From CAMDTE01 sp964504345 (lineage in GTDB: Bacteria; Bacteroidota; Bacteroidia; Flavobacteriales; Schleiferiaceae): a DNA stretch of 64,000 bases. Positions within the stretch are counted from its first letter, which is position 1, and each line of letters starts with the position of its first letter. The stretch is from assembly GCA_964504345.1 (NCBI GenBank), contig CAZDDX010000002.1, positions 186,001 through 250,000 of the forward strand. The letters run 5' to 3'. A program made the position numbers and the translations under genes. Positions 34,600 to 42,735 of this stretch are shown here, one piece after another. The notes under the pieces are model-generated. The model made no database searches. It had not been told where the DNA came from and was given only the letters and a program-made list of their open reading frames with translations.

Positions 34600-35112
34600 A
34601 TGAAGAAAAACATGATGACTGTTGCGATCGCCCTGGTGGGGTTGGGCGCAACCTTGACCTCCTGCTCCAAGCCAACTTTGGAAGAGCAACTGGCCGGTTC
34701 CTACAGCGTAACCAACTACGACCAAAGTGCTACCGTGAGCGGCATCAACCTGACCATCACGGACCAAAGCATTGATGCCACCACCACGGTTGTCAACATG
34801 CCTTTGGGCGAAGAGGGCATGACCAATCCGTTGTCTGGCTTTTTGAACATGACCATCCGTATATTGGCCGTTCCGTTCATCGACGAAACCAGCGCGATTA
34901 GCGATACCTTGTCCGGCACTTGGATGGCCAAGGAAGCAGGCAATACCGGTTTGGATTCCTTGATTTGGACGGACGCCGACGGCATGAAAACCCGTTTTGG
35001 AATCCAGTCTTGGGACAAGACCACGTTGGTGTTGAAAGGCACGTTGACGGAAGTAGATCCAGACTTGGGTCCCGTGACGCTGAACCAAGACGTTACCTTG
35101 GTGAAGAAGTAA
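34600..35112 (+). CDS. Lipoprotein, lipocalin-like, 170 aa (second of a pair)
   Basis: Lipobox 'GATLTSCSKP' with Cys at residue 22; mature part 'TLEEQLAGSYSVTNYDQS' followed by alternating beta-strand-like segments and a terminal 'TLNQDVTLVKK'. It matches the preceding gene in size and domain layout but sequence identity is modest. It has an independent GAACTTTG -7-like element five bases before the ATG and its own terminator, so it is a single-gene unit. Function unknown; probably periplasmic or outer-membrane-facing. Confidence 0.75.
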   Translation: MKKNMMTVAIALVGLGATLTSCSKPTLEEQLAGSYSVTNYDQSATVSGINLTITDQSIDATTTVVNMPLGEEGMTNPLSGFLNMTIRILAVPFIDETSAISDTLSGTWMAKEAGNTGLDSLIWTDADGMKTRFGIQSWDKTTLVLKGTLTEVDPDLGPVTLNQDVTLVKK

Positions 35113-35133
35113 TTCAAACGTGCTTGGCACGGT

Positions 35134-35166
35134 GAAGGGCCGCCCCGCTGGGGCGGCCCTTTTTTT
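35134..35166 (+). terminator. Rho-independent terminator
   Basis: 11-bp GC-rich perfect stem (35136-35146 with 35150-35160), three-base loop, then a seven-T run, 22 bases after the second lipoprotein gene. Confidence 0.93.
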
Positions 35167-35223
35167 GTGCCCTTTCTTGGCGTTGTGTCTCTGCGCCGGC
35201 GGTCTCTTGTTCCCGTCAGCCCG

Positions 35224-35260
35224 AAAAAAAAGGGGCCGCCTCCCCAAGGAAGCGACCCCG
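35224..35260 (-). terminator. Terminator of the trhO-hmgA-hpd operon
   Basis: On the minus strand a 12-position stem (four GC pairs outside, two mismatches inside) followed by eight U, 31 bases after the hpd stop. Confidence 0.75.
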
Positions 35261-35291
35261 TCGTTTCAAGGGTCAGAGAAACGTGTGCAGA

Positions 35292-36383
35292 TTAGAGCGT
35301 GCCGCGGAGGCTTTGCTCGTGCTCAATGGCCTCAAACAAGGCCTTGAAATTTCCTTTGCCAAAACTCTTGGCACCGCGGCGCTGGATGATTTCAAAGAAC
35401 ACCGTGGGGCGGTCCATAATCGGCTTGGTGAACAGCTGAAGCAAGTAGCCGTCCTCATCCCGGTCGATCAGAATGCCCAGGCGCTGCAGCGGCTCCAGGT
35501 CTTCTTCGATGGGGCCGACGCGTTCCAGAATATCCTTGTAGTAGGTGGTAGGGACGTAGAGGAATTCCACGCCGCGCTTCTTGAGGGCGGTGACGGTTTC
35601 CACAATGTTGTCCGTGGCTACGGCAATGTGCTGTACGCCGGAACCGCGGTAGAAGTTGATGTACTCCTCAATTTGGGATTTCTTCTTGCCTTCCGCGGGC
35701 TCGTTGATGGGGAATTTCACGCGGCCGTTGCCGTTGCTCATGACCTTGGACATGAGGGCAGTGTAGTCCGTGGAGATGTCCTTGTCGTCGAAGGAGATGA
35801 GCTGGGTGAAGCCCATGACGCGGGAATAAAAATCGGCCCACTGGTTCATTTCGCCCCAGTTCACGTTGCCCACCATGTGGTCGATGAACTTCAGGCCTAC
35901 GGGCGCGGGCTGGTGCTCGCGGTTCAAAGGCTGATAGCCGGGCAGGAAGGCGCCGCGGTAGTTGTTGCGCTCTACAAACACGTGCACAGTGTCTCCGTAG
36001 GTCTTGATGCCGCTGAGAACCGCGGTACCGTGCTCGTCGGAGATTTCGTAAGGTTCAAAGGCGCTTTCGGCGCCGCGTTTTGTGGTTTCTTCCCAGCTCT
36101 TGCGGGCGTCATCCACCCAGAGAGCAATGTTCTTGACGCCGTCGCCGTGCTGACGCAGGTGATCGTGGAGCGGTGATTCGGGGGTCATGGGAGCCGTGAT
36201 CACCAGGGTGATTTTGTCTTGACGCAGCACGTAGGAAGTGCGGTCTTGAACACCGGTTTCCAGTCCGGCGTAGGCCAGGTCTTGGAAGCCGAAGGCGGTT
36301 TTGTAGTAGTGTGCAACTTGCTTGGCATTGCCCACGATGAATTCAACGTGGTCCGTGCCGTTCAGGGGTAGAAAATCTTCCAT
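35292..36383 (-). CDS. hpd: 4-Hydroxyphenylpyruvate dioxygenase
   Basis: Converts 4-hydroxyphenylpyruvate to homogentisate in tyrosine breakdown; Fe(II) enzyme of 363 residues made of two vicinal-oxygen-chelate halves. Ligands appear as the histidines in 'LKFIDHMVGNV' and 'SGVQHIAVAT' and the glutamate in the C-terminal 'TVFFEIIQRRGAKSFGKGN', which also contains the family's conserved end block. It is downstream of hmgA by 20 bases, and the next pathway enzyme is thus encoded by the same transcript. Confidence 0.96.
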   Translation of the reverse strand: MEDFLPLNGTDHVEFIVGNAKQVAHYYKTAFGFQDLAYAGLETGVQDRTSYVLRQDKITLVITAPMTPESPLHDHLRQHGDGVKNIALWVDDARKSWEETTKRGAESAFEPYEISDEHGTAVLSGIKTYGDTVHVFVERNNYRGAFLPGYQPLNREHQPAPVGLKFIDHMVGNVNWGEMNQWADFYSRVMGFTQLISFDDKDISTDYTALMSKVMSNGNGRVKFPINEPAEGKKKSQIEEYINFYRGSGVQHIAVATDNIVETVTALKKRGVEFLYVPTTYYKDILERVGPIEEDLEPLQRLGILIDRDEDGYLLQLFTKPIMDRPTVFFEIIQRRGAKSFGKGNFKALFEAIEHEQSLRGTL

Positions 36384-36403
36384 AAGGAGTGGCAGCTTGG
36401 GGT

Positions 36404-37561
36404 TTATTCTTTCCAGGAAAGGTAGTATTCGGGGTCTTGGAGGTGCAGCGCCTGAGGCGTCAGCCAGAGGGGTTTAAAGGTATCGATCATGACGGCCAAT
36501 TCCAGGGTCTCTTTTTGCCCGATGGAGCGTTCGTAGGCGCCGGGGTGCGGACCGTGCGGAATGCCGCCGGGGTGCAGGCTGAAAAATCCCTTTTCCACGT
36601 GGTTCCGGCTCATGAAATCACCGTCGACGTAGTACAATACTTCGTCGGAATCGATGTTGGAGTGGTTGTAGGGCGCGGGGATGGCCTTGGGGTGGTAGTC
36701 GTACAGACGCGGGGCGAAGGTGCAGATGACGAAATTGTGCCCTTCAAACGTTTGGTGCACGGGCGGCGGCTGGTGAATGCGGCCGGTGATGGGTTCAAAG
36801 TCGTGCGCGGAGAAGGCGTACGGGTAGTTGTAGCCGTCCCAACCCACCACGTCAAACGGATGGGTTTCGTACACGGCGGTGTGGAGGACGCCCTGTTTTT
36901 TGATTTTAATCACAAACTCGCCCACTTCGTCGTGGGTCTCCAAATTTTGGGGCTTGCGGATGTCCCGCTCGCAGAAGGGGCTGTGCTCCAGAAGTTGACC
37001 AAACTCGTTGCGGTAGCGCTTGGGGGTCACCACGGGGCTGTGGCTCTCGGTGATCATCAAGCGGTTGTCCTCCGTGTCGAAGTCGATCTGGTAAATCATG
37101 CCGCGCGGCACCACCAAGTAATCGCCGTAGGAAAAGGTGAGGTTGCCCAGGAAGGTGCGCAGGGTGCCGGTGCCTTTGTGGACGAAGATGACCTCGTCCG
37201 AGTCGGCGTTTTTGTAGAAGTAGGAGCGCAGGGACTGGCGCGGGGCAGCCGCGGCAATGATGAGGTCGTTGTTGAAGAGCAAGGGCACGCGGGCCTCCAG
37301 GTAGTCGTGGGCGGGGGCGACGTCCCAACCGCGGAGCATGCGGCTTTGGATGGATTTCTCCACGGCCAGTTGAGGCGCTACGTTGACGGGCTCGCCCAAG
37401 GCTGCCACTCGGGTGGGACGGTGCACGTGGTACAGCAAGGAGCTCATGCCGTGGAACCCTTCGGTACCGAACAGTTGCTCGTAGTAGATGCCGCCGTTGG
37501 GTTTTTCAGAGACGGTGTGCCGTTTGGGCGGGATGTTTCCTAGTGCGTGGTAAATGGGCAT
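36404..37561 (-). CDS. hmgA: Homogentisate 1,2-dioxygenase
   Basis: Opens the homogentisate ring to maleylacetoacetate. 385 residues from ATG 37561; the frame extends upstream into trhO but that part is not protein-like for this family. It contains 'RGMIYQIDFDTEDNRLMI', 'THPFDVVGWDGYNYP', the metal-binding 'NSDIDSDEVLYYVDGDF'-like segment ('NHSNIDSDEVLYYVDGDF'), and 'HPGGIPHGPHPGAYE' with its histidines. This is the shorter bacterial form. It follows trhO by 11 bases. Confidence 0.95.
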   Translation of the reverse strand: MPIYHALGNIPPKRHTVSEKPNGGIYYEQLFGTEGFHGMSSLLYHVHRPTRVAALGEPVNVAPQLAVEKSIQSRMLRGWDVAPAHDYLEARVPLLFNNDLIIAAAAPRQSLRSYFYKNADSDEVIFVHKGTGTLRTFLGNLTFSYGDYLVVPRGMIYQIDFDTEDNRLMITESHSPVVTPKRYRNEFGQLLEHSPFCERDIRKPQNLETHDEVGEFVIKIKKQGVLHTAVYETHPFDVVGWDGYNYPYAFSAHDFEPITGRIHQPPPVHQTFEGHNFVICTFAPRLYDYHPKAIPAPYNHSNIDSDEVLYYVDGDFMSRNHVEKGFFSLHPGGIPHGPHPGAYERSIGQKETLELAVMIDTFKPLWLTPQALHLQDPEYYLSWKE

Positions 37562-37572
37562 GGCGTTCGGAT

Positions 37573-38628
37573 TTAAATCGCTGCAGGACGCGAGCGGTGA
37601 AAGCGCTTGGCTTTTCCGGCGTTGGCCCGAGCCAAGGCTCGCTGGGCTTCTTCGCGTTGCTCTTCCGGCAGGTGGAGTATGGATTGGCAATCGGGCGAAC
37701 AGGTGCCCTCGTGGGCGTCGGCACAAGCCGGGCACTGGAGGAACAGCAGGTTGCAGGCGGTGTTTTTGCAGTTGGTGTGGCGGTCCGACGGCGCGCCGCA
37801 CTGGTGGCACTGGGAAATGACTTCGCCGGAAATGGACTCGCCCAGGCGGTCATCGAACACAAAGTTTTTGCCGTGGAATTTATTGGGCAGGCCTTGTTCC
37901 TGGATCTGTCGGGCGTAATCAATGATGCCGCCGTGCAGTTGGTTGACGTTTTTGAAACCGTGGTGCTTGAGGAAGCTGGAGGTCTTTTCGCAGCGAATGC
38001 CGCCGGTGCAGTAGAGCAAAACCGGGGCTTCTTCTTGGCCTTGGAGCAGGTCCAACACCTCCGGAAGCTCCTCGCGAAAGGTCTCTGCCTTGGGGGTCAG
38101 GGCGCCTTCAAACCGTCCGATCTCGCTTTCGTAGTGGTTGCGGATGTCCACCACCACTGCGTTGGGATGCTCCATGAGCTCGTTCCACTCGGCCGCCGTG
38201 ACGTGGCGCCCAACGTCCGTAACGTCGTAGGTGCCCAAGGGAAGACCGTCGGCCAAGATGTGGGGACGGGCTTTCACTTGCAGTTTGAGGAAGCTTTTGC
38301 CGTCGTCCTCCACAGCAATTTTGAGGGGTACGCCCGCAAACTCAGGCCACGCGTTTAGTTCTTCCACGAATCGGTCCCAGTGGTGCACCGGCACGTTCAT
38401 TTGGGCGTTGATGCCTTCGTGGGCCACGTAGATGCGTCCCAAGCACTGCAGCGCGTCCCATTGGGCGTACAATCGGTCGCGAATCTCGGCAGGATCTTGC
38501 AAATAAACATAGCGGTAAAAGCTGACGGTGCGTCGGGCAAAAGTCTCCGCATCCAACCGCGCCTGCAGGGTTTCGCGGTTGTATTTGTTGGCCAGATGGC
38601 GTCCGGGCTGTTGGAAATTTTCCACCAT
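37573..38628 (-). CDS. trhO: tRNA uridine(34) hydroxylase, rhodanese-domain protein
   Basis: Oxygen-dependent hydroxylation of tRNA U34 on the way to 5-methoxyuridine. 351 residues from ATG 38628: N-terminal acylphosphatase-like domain (~20-115, 'LGRIYVAHEGINAQMN'), rhodanese domain (~125-225, catalytic cysteine in 'VLLYCTGGIRCEK', with 'GGIIDYARQ'), and a C-terminal Cys-rich zinc region ('CHQCGAPS', 'CKNTACN', 'CPACADAHEGTCSPDC'). The upstream ATG at 38646 lies before the TACCTTTG element, so it cannot be the start of an mRNA made from that promoter. It heads the trhO-hmgA-hpd operon. Confidence 0.93.
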   Translation of the reverse strand: MVENFQQPGRHLANKYNRETLQARLDAETFARRTVSFYRYVYLQDPAEIRDRLYAQWDALQCLGRIYVAHEGINAQMNVPVHHWDRFVEELNAWPEFAGVPLKIAVEDDGKSFLKLQVKARPHILADGLPLGTYDVTDVGRHVTAAEWNELMEHPNAVVVDIRNHYESEIGRFEGALTPKAETFREELPEVLDLLQGQEEAPVLLYCTGGIRCEKTSSFLKHHGFKNVNQLHGGIIDYARQIQEQGLPNKFHGKNFVFDDRLGESISGEVISQCHQCGAPSDRHTNCKNTACNLLFLQCPACADAHEGTCSPDCQSILHLPEEQREEAQRALARANAGKAKRFHRSRPAAI

Positions 38629-38632
38629 TTTA

Positions 38633-38640
38633 CAAAGGTA
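38633..38640 (-). promoter_or_regulatory. Promoter -7 element TACCTTTG for trhO
   Basis: Exact TAnnTTTG match with four bases to the trhO ATG; decides the start codon. Confidence 0.65.
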
Positions 38641-38736
38641 CGCCATTCAATTTGAGGAAAATTTGACTTTTGTCAGGTTGGAGGATGGGAACAGGTTTCT
38701 CACGGGTTGAGGCGCTCGCCAACCTTCGGGGCGACG

Positions 38737-38744
38737 TACCTTTG
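38737..38744 (+). promoter_or_regulatory. Promoter -7 element TACCTTTG for the DAHP synthase gene
   Basis: Exact TAnnTTTG match with four bases (GTTC) to the ATG at 38749; decides the start codon. Confidence 0.65.
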
Positions 38745-38748
38745 GTTC

Positions 38749-39858
38749 ATGAAAGCATTGCCCTGGAAATCCAAACCCGGCCAACCTTTGGTGGTGGCCG
38801 GTCCGTGCAGCGCGGAGAGCGAAAACCAAGTGGTGGAAACGGCCCTTGCCTTGGCGGCCTTCGGCCGCGTGGTTGCCTTCCGAGCCGGGGTTTGGAAGCC
38901 GCGAACGCGTCCGGGATCTTTTGAAGGAATCGGCAGCAGCGCCTTGCCGTGGCTGGTGGCGGCTCGCGAAGCGTCCGGCTTGCCGGTCATGACGGAAGTG
39001 GCCAACGCCCAGCACGTGGAGGCCTGTTTGAAGGCCGGATTGGACGCCGTTTGGATTGGCGCCCGCACCACCGTAAATCCTTTTTACGTACAAGAAATTG
39101 CCGAGGCTTTGCGCGGCGTGAACATTCCGGTATGGGTCAAAAACCCCATTCATTCGGATTTGGGGTTGTGGATTGGCGCATTGGAACGCTTGGACGCCGT
39201 AGGCATTGGATCCGTGGCGGCCGTGCACCGTGGATTTTACGCCGACCGACCGGAACCGTTCCGAAACGAACCCAAGTGGGAGTTGAGTTTTGCCTTGCGC
39301 TCCCGGGTGCCGGACGTCCCCATCGTCTGCGACCCAAGCCACATTGCGGGCAAGCGGTCCCTGGTGGAACAAGTGGCGCGAACCGCTATGGACCTGCAAC
39401 TGGACGGCTTGATGGTGGAAACCCACCCCAACCCAGACAAGGCATTGAGCGATGCGGCGCAGCAATTGACCCCGGACGCCCTGAATGCCCTTTTGGAGGG
39501 ATTGGACGTGCGCCGCGGAACGCCGGAAGACGCCGAAGCCCTTCGGGTGCTTTCCGAATTGCGCTCCACCTTGGACGGATTGGACAGCGAATTGGTGCAC
39601 CTGCTTCAGGCGCGCATGGATTTGGTAGGCGCCATCGGCCATTTGAAGGCCAAGCACGGCATGACGGTGTTCCAATTGGACCGTTTTCAGCACATTTTCA
39701 AGGCACGCGGCGAAGAAGCCGCAGCATTGGGGGTTCATCCGTCTTTGATCGACGAGCTGTTCCAGGTGGTGCACAAGTACTCCGTTCAAAAACAAATTGA
39801 AGTGCGCCAGCAGGCACCCCTTTGGGGCGACGCAGCGCGCACATCCTTGGAACAATGA
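38749..39858 (+). CDS. Bifunctional 3-deoxy-7-phosphoheptulonate synthase / chorismate mutase
   Basis: Fusion enzyme of the aromatic amino-acid pathway, 369 residues. Residues ~12-265 are a KdsA/AroF-type DAHP synthase ('VVAGPCSAES', 'RAGVWKPRTRPGSFEG', 'WIGARTTVNP', 'PVWVKNPIHSDL', 'VCDPSHIAGKR', 'GLMVETHPNPDKALSDA'). Residues ~275-360 are an AroQ-type all-helical chorismate mutase ('LRSTLDGLDSELVHLLQARM' and 'KHGMTVFQLDRF'). The order synthase-then-mutase is typical of Bacteroidota and likely allows control by prephenate-type ligands. Start ATG 38749 follows the promoter; the frame's earlier start is upstream of it. The TGA overlaps the recJ start. Confidence 0.95.
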   Translation: MKALPWKSKPGQPLVVAGPCSAESENQVVETALALAAFGRVVAFRAGVWKPRTRPGSFEGIGSSALPWLVAAREASGLPVMTEVANAQHVEACLKAGLDAVWIGARTTVNPFYVQEIAEALRGVNIPVWVKNPIHSDLGLWIGALERLDAVGIGSVAAVHRGFYADRPEPFRNEPKWELSFALRSRVPDVPIVCDPSHIAGKRSLVEQVARTAMDLQLDGLMVETHPNPDKALSDAAQQLTPDALNALLEGLDVRRGTPEDAEALRVLSELRSTLDGLDSELVHLLQARMDLVGAIGHLKAKHGMTVFQLDRFQHIFKARGEEAAALGVHPSLIDELFQVVHKYSVQKQIEVRQQAPLWGDAARTSLEQ

Positions 39859-41633
39859 GCCGGCCGGCCGTGGAGCGCGTGTGGTTGTGGCCCGGGAGCG
39901 ACGCTTCGCTGGAGGCTGCATTGGAAGCGGCACCTTGGGCCCATTTGGCCCATGAATTGGGCGGAGAAATAGCATTGGCACAGGTTTTTTGGTACCGCGG
40001 ATTGCGAAGTTTGGCCGCGGTGCGCGCGGCGTATCCTCCCTTGAATTTGGATACCGAAGCCTTGGAGGAAGATTTGCAACCTTGGGCTTTAGCGGACATG
40101 GAGGCCGCGGTTGCCGGTTTACTGAGCGCGCGCGAAGGCGGTGAACTCGTTACCGTTTACGGAGACTACGACGTGGACGGCACCACCTCCGTGGCACTCG
40201 TGTCGCATTTTTTGCGCACGCACGGTTGGCAGGTACGCACCTACATTCCGGACCGAACCAAGGAAGGCTACGGTTTGGGCACCGTTGGGGTTGAGGCCGC
40301 CGCCTGCGGCGGCGGCTCGTGGCTGGTGGCGCTGGACTGCGGCATCAAGTCCCACAAGGAAATTGCCTTGGCCAATTCCTTGGGTCTCCGAGTGGTGGTG
40401 TGCGACCACCATACCCCAGACGCCACCCTGCCGGAGGCCGTTGCCGTTCTGAACGCCAAACGCGCGGACGACCATCACCCCTTCAAAGAATTCAGCGCCT
40501 GCGGCGTGGGGTTTCTGCTCTGTTTGGCCCTGGCCCAACGATTGGAAGGTTTGGGAATGGCCGACGTTCGCAAAGAACTGTGGCATTGGGTAGACTTGGT
40601 GGCCGTCAGTATTGGTGCGGATCTGGTTCCCGTGGTGGGGTTGAACCGTCGGCTCGTGCAAATGGGCCTGCACCGCATGAACCACGCCCCGCGCCCCGCG
40701 TGGACCACCCTTTTGCGCAACAGACGCAAGTCCGTGCTCACGTTGGAAGACGTCGGATTTGGGATCGCCCCGCGCATCAACGCCGCCGGCCGCATGGCCC
40801 ACGGACACTTGGCCGTGGATTTACTCACGGCGCCCACGGAGGTGCTGATGGAAGAAGTAGCGAGCCTGGTGGAGGCCCACAACGAAGACCGAAAGTCCAC
40901 GGACCAAAGCATTTTGCTGGAGGCGCTGGAACAAGTGGAAGCGTTTGACGCCGAGGCCGGCGTGGTGCTGTTTGCCCCCCACTGGCACAAAGGCGTGGTG
41001 GGCATTGTGGCCCAGCGCGTGGTGGAAGCCGTGTACAAACCGACGGTGGTTTTGACTCAGTCCGGGGAGGTTTTGGCCGGCAGCGCTCGCAGCGTGGAAG
41101 GATTTGATTTGTACGCGGCATTGCTGGCGTGCAGCCCGCACTTGATTCAATTTGGCGGGCATCGGGCCGCCGCGGGCATGACGCTTAAACCGGAGGATTT
41201 AGGCGCCTTTCGGGCGGCATTTGCGGCGTATTGCGAACAACAAGTGCGGCCGGACCAACGTCGGCCTCGCCTGCAGTTGGACGCCGAGGTTCAACTGCAC
41301 GAATTGACCCCCCGAACGGAATTGATGCTCTCCCGAATGGCGCCTTTTGGCGTGGAAAACGCAGCGGTGGTTTGGGGCGTGCGCGGGATTCGGCTGCGGT
41401 ACGCGCGGCCCGTGGGCGCGGACGGCAAGCATTTGAAGGCGGTGTTGGAAGATCCAACATCCGGCGCACGTTTGGATTGGATTGGATTCGGTTGGGGGCA
41501 CTTTCTGGAAGCGGCGCAAAATCCAGACCTTCTGTTTGACGTTGCCTTCCACCTGGAGCGCAACGAATACCAAGGGAACGTGTCCCTGCAGGGCAAGGGC
41601 GTTGGACTGCGGTTGCACGCCATGGGTTCCTAA
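39855..41633 (+). CDS. recJ: Single-stranded-DNA-specific exonuclease RecJ
   Basis: 5'-3' exonuclease in recombination and repair, 592 residues. The DHH-family motifs are visible: 'VTVYGDYDVDGTTSVALVSH' (motif I, ~95-113), 'ALDCGIKSHKEIALA' (~160), 'VVCDHHTP' (motif III, ~180), 'NAKRADDHHPFKEFS', and the DHHA1 'GGHRAAAGMTL' (~438). A C-terminal OB-type domain (~465-590) follows. ATG 39855 overlaps the upstream stop (ATGA). Confidence 0.95.
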   Translation: MSRPAVERVWLWPGSDASLEAALEAAPWAHLAHELGGEIALAQVFWYRGLRSLAAVRAAYPPLNLDTEALEEDLQPWALADMEAAVAGLLSAREGGELVTVYGDYDVDGTTSVALVSHFLRTHGWQVRTYIPDRTKEGYGLGTVGVEAAACGGGSWLVALDCGIKSHKEIALANSLGLRVVVCDHHTPDATLPEAVAVLNAKRADDHHPFKEFSACGVGFLLCLALAQRLEGLGMADVRKELWHWVDLVAVSIGADLVPVVGLNRRLVQMGLHRMNHAPRPAWTTLLRNRRKSVLTLEDVGFGIAPRINAAGRMAHGHLAVDLLTAPTEVLMEEVASLVEAHNEDRKSTDQSILLEALEQVEAFDAEAGVVLFAPHWHKGVVGIVAQRVVEAVYKPTVVLTQSGEVLAGSARSVEGFDLYAALLACSPHLIQFGGHRAAAGMTLKPEDLGAFRAAFAAYCEQQVRPDQRRPRLQLDAEVQLHELTPRTELMLSRMAPFGVENAAVVWGVRGIRLRYARPVGADGKHLKAVLEDPTSGARLDWIGFGWGHFLEAAQNPDLLFDVAFHLERNEYQGNVSLQGKGVGLRLHAMGS

Positions 41634-41644
41634 ACGCCGTTCCG

Positions 41645-41652
41645 TACCTTCG
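41645..41652 (+). promoter_or_regulatory. Promoter -7-like element TACCTTCG for trmB
   Basis: Seven of eight matches to TAnnTTTG and four bases to the ATG, the same spacing as several other genes here. Confidence 0.5.
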
Positions 41653-41656
41653 CACC

Positions 41657-42358
41657 ATGGGCAAGGGCAAGCTGAAAAAATTCGCCGAGCTGGAAACTTA
41701 TCCGTTTGTGGTGCAACCCCAACGGGAAGAAGTTTTGGCCGGACTGGACCTCAAAGGAAAGTGGAAATCGGAGTTCTTCAAAAACGACGCCCCTTTGGTA
41801 TTGGAAATCGGTTGCGGCCGCGGGGAATACACCGTGGCTTTGGCGCGTCGGACCCCGGAAGTCAATTACCTTGGCATCGACATCAAGGGAAACCGACTGG
41901 CGCAGGGCGCTCGGTTTATAGCGCAGGAAAACCTGACCAACGCCGGATTTTTACGCACCCGCGTGGAACTGCTGGACCGCTGCTTTGCCCCGGGCGAGGT
42001 GGACGAGATCTGGATTACGTTCCCGGATCCGCAAATCAAACACGGCAGAGCCAAGCACCGGTTGACCGGGGCCGCATTTTTGAAGCGGTACGCTCAATTT
42101 CTCAAGCCCAACGGGGTGGTGCACCTGAAGACGGATTCCGAGTTTTTGCACGGATACACCGTGGGGTTGTGCGAGGCAATGGGGCATCCGGTGGAGGAAG
42201 CCTACTACGATTTGGACAAGCAGTTGAAGCCCAATTTCCCCAACCACTTGCTTCTGGAAATCAAAACCTACTACGAGCAACTGTTTGCCGGCAAGGGCAA
42301 GACCATCACATACGCACGTTTCCGCTTGAATTCCCAGCCGTTGAATTCCCAACCGTGA
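41657..42358 (+). CDS. trmB: tRNA (guanine-N7-)-methyltransferase
   Basis: Methylates G46 of tRNA using S-adenosylmethionine. SAM motif 'VLEIGCGRGEYTVALARR' (~53-70), then 'YLGIDIKGNRLAQGARF', the conserved 'ITFPDPQIKHGRAKHRLTG' block (~118-136) and 'VHLKTDSEFL'. 233 residues, normal. The C-terminal end has a short duplicated 'NSQP' (bases ~42330-42354). The TGA overlaps the next start (GTGA), and it leads a run of four genes with overlapping ends. Confidence 0.95.
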   Translation: MGKGKLKKFAELETYPFVVQPQREEVLAGLDLKGKWKSEFFKNDAPLVLEIGCGRGEYTVALARRTPEVNYLGIDIKGNRLAQGARFIAQENLTNAGFLRTRVELLDRCFAPGEVDEIWITFPDPQIKHGRAKHRLTGAAFLKRYAQFLKPNGVVHLKTDSEFLHGYTVGLCEAMGHPVEEAYYDLDKQLKPNFPNHLLLEIKTYYEQLFAGKGKTITYARFRLNSQPLNSQP

Positions 42359-42735
42359 GTAAACTGCCGCCGGATTTCTACGAACGGGTGTACGCGCTGG
42401 TGCGCTGCATACCGGTAGGCCGCGTGACGAACTACGGCGCGCTGGCGCGCGCCTTGGGGGCGGACGGTGCGGCGCGAACAGTGGGCTACGCGCTCAATGC
42501 GTGCCACTCGGACTCCAGCATCCCGGCGCATCGGGTGGTGAACCGGAACGGTCTCTTGACCGGTAAATTTCATTTTGGCGGTCTTTCTGCGATGCAGCAG
42601 CAGTTGGAAGCGGAGGGCATCCGGGTGGAAAACGACGCCGTGGTGAACTTTGATCGCCATTTTTGGGATCCGTCGGAACAAACGATGCGGGCAAAAAGCA
42701 CCGAGAACGAACCCCTTCTATCCAAAATTTTATGA
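42355..42735 (+). CDS. Alkyltransferase-like protein (MGMT family without the catalytic cysteine)
   Basis: 126 residues resembling the DNA-binding domain of O6-alkylguanine-DNA alkyltransferases: 'FYERVYALVRCIPVGRVTNY', 'GALARALGADGAARTVGYAL', and 'SIPAHRVVNRNGLLTG'. In active enzymes the signature is PCHR; here it is PAHR, so the alkyl-accepting Cys is replaced by Ala. Family knowledge: such proteins (ATLs) bind alkylated guanines and hand them to nucleotide excision repair. GTG start overlapping trmB's stop; the end overlaps the next ATG. Expected to bind lesion DNA but not to dealkylate. Confidence 0.88.
   Translation: MSKLPPDFYERVYALVRCIPVGRVTNYGALARALGADGAARTVGYALNACHSDSSIPAHRVVNRNGLLTGKFHFGGLSAMQQQLEAEGIRVENDAVVNFDRHFWDPSEQTMRAKSTENEPLLSKIL

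Noticed and set aside
35113..35291. Possible riboswitch in the GC-rich convergent gap.
   Set aside because: Fully explained by two opposed Rho-independent terminators.
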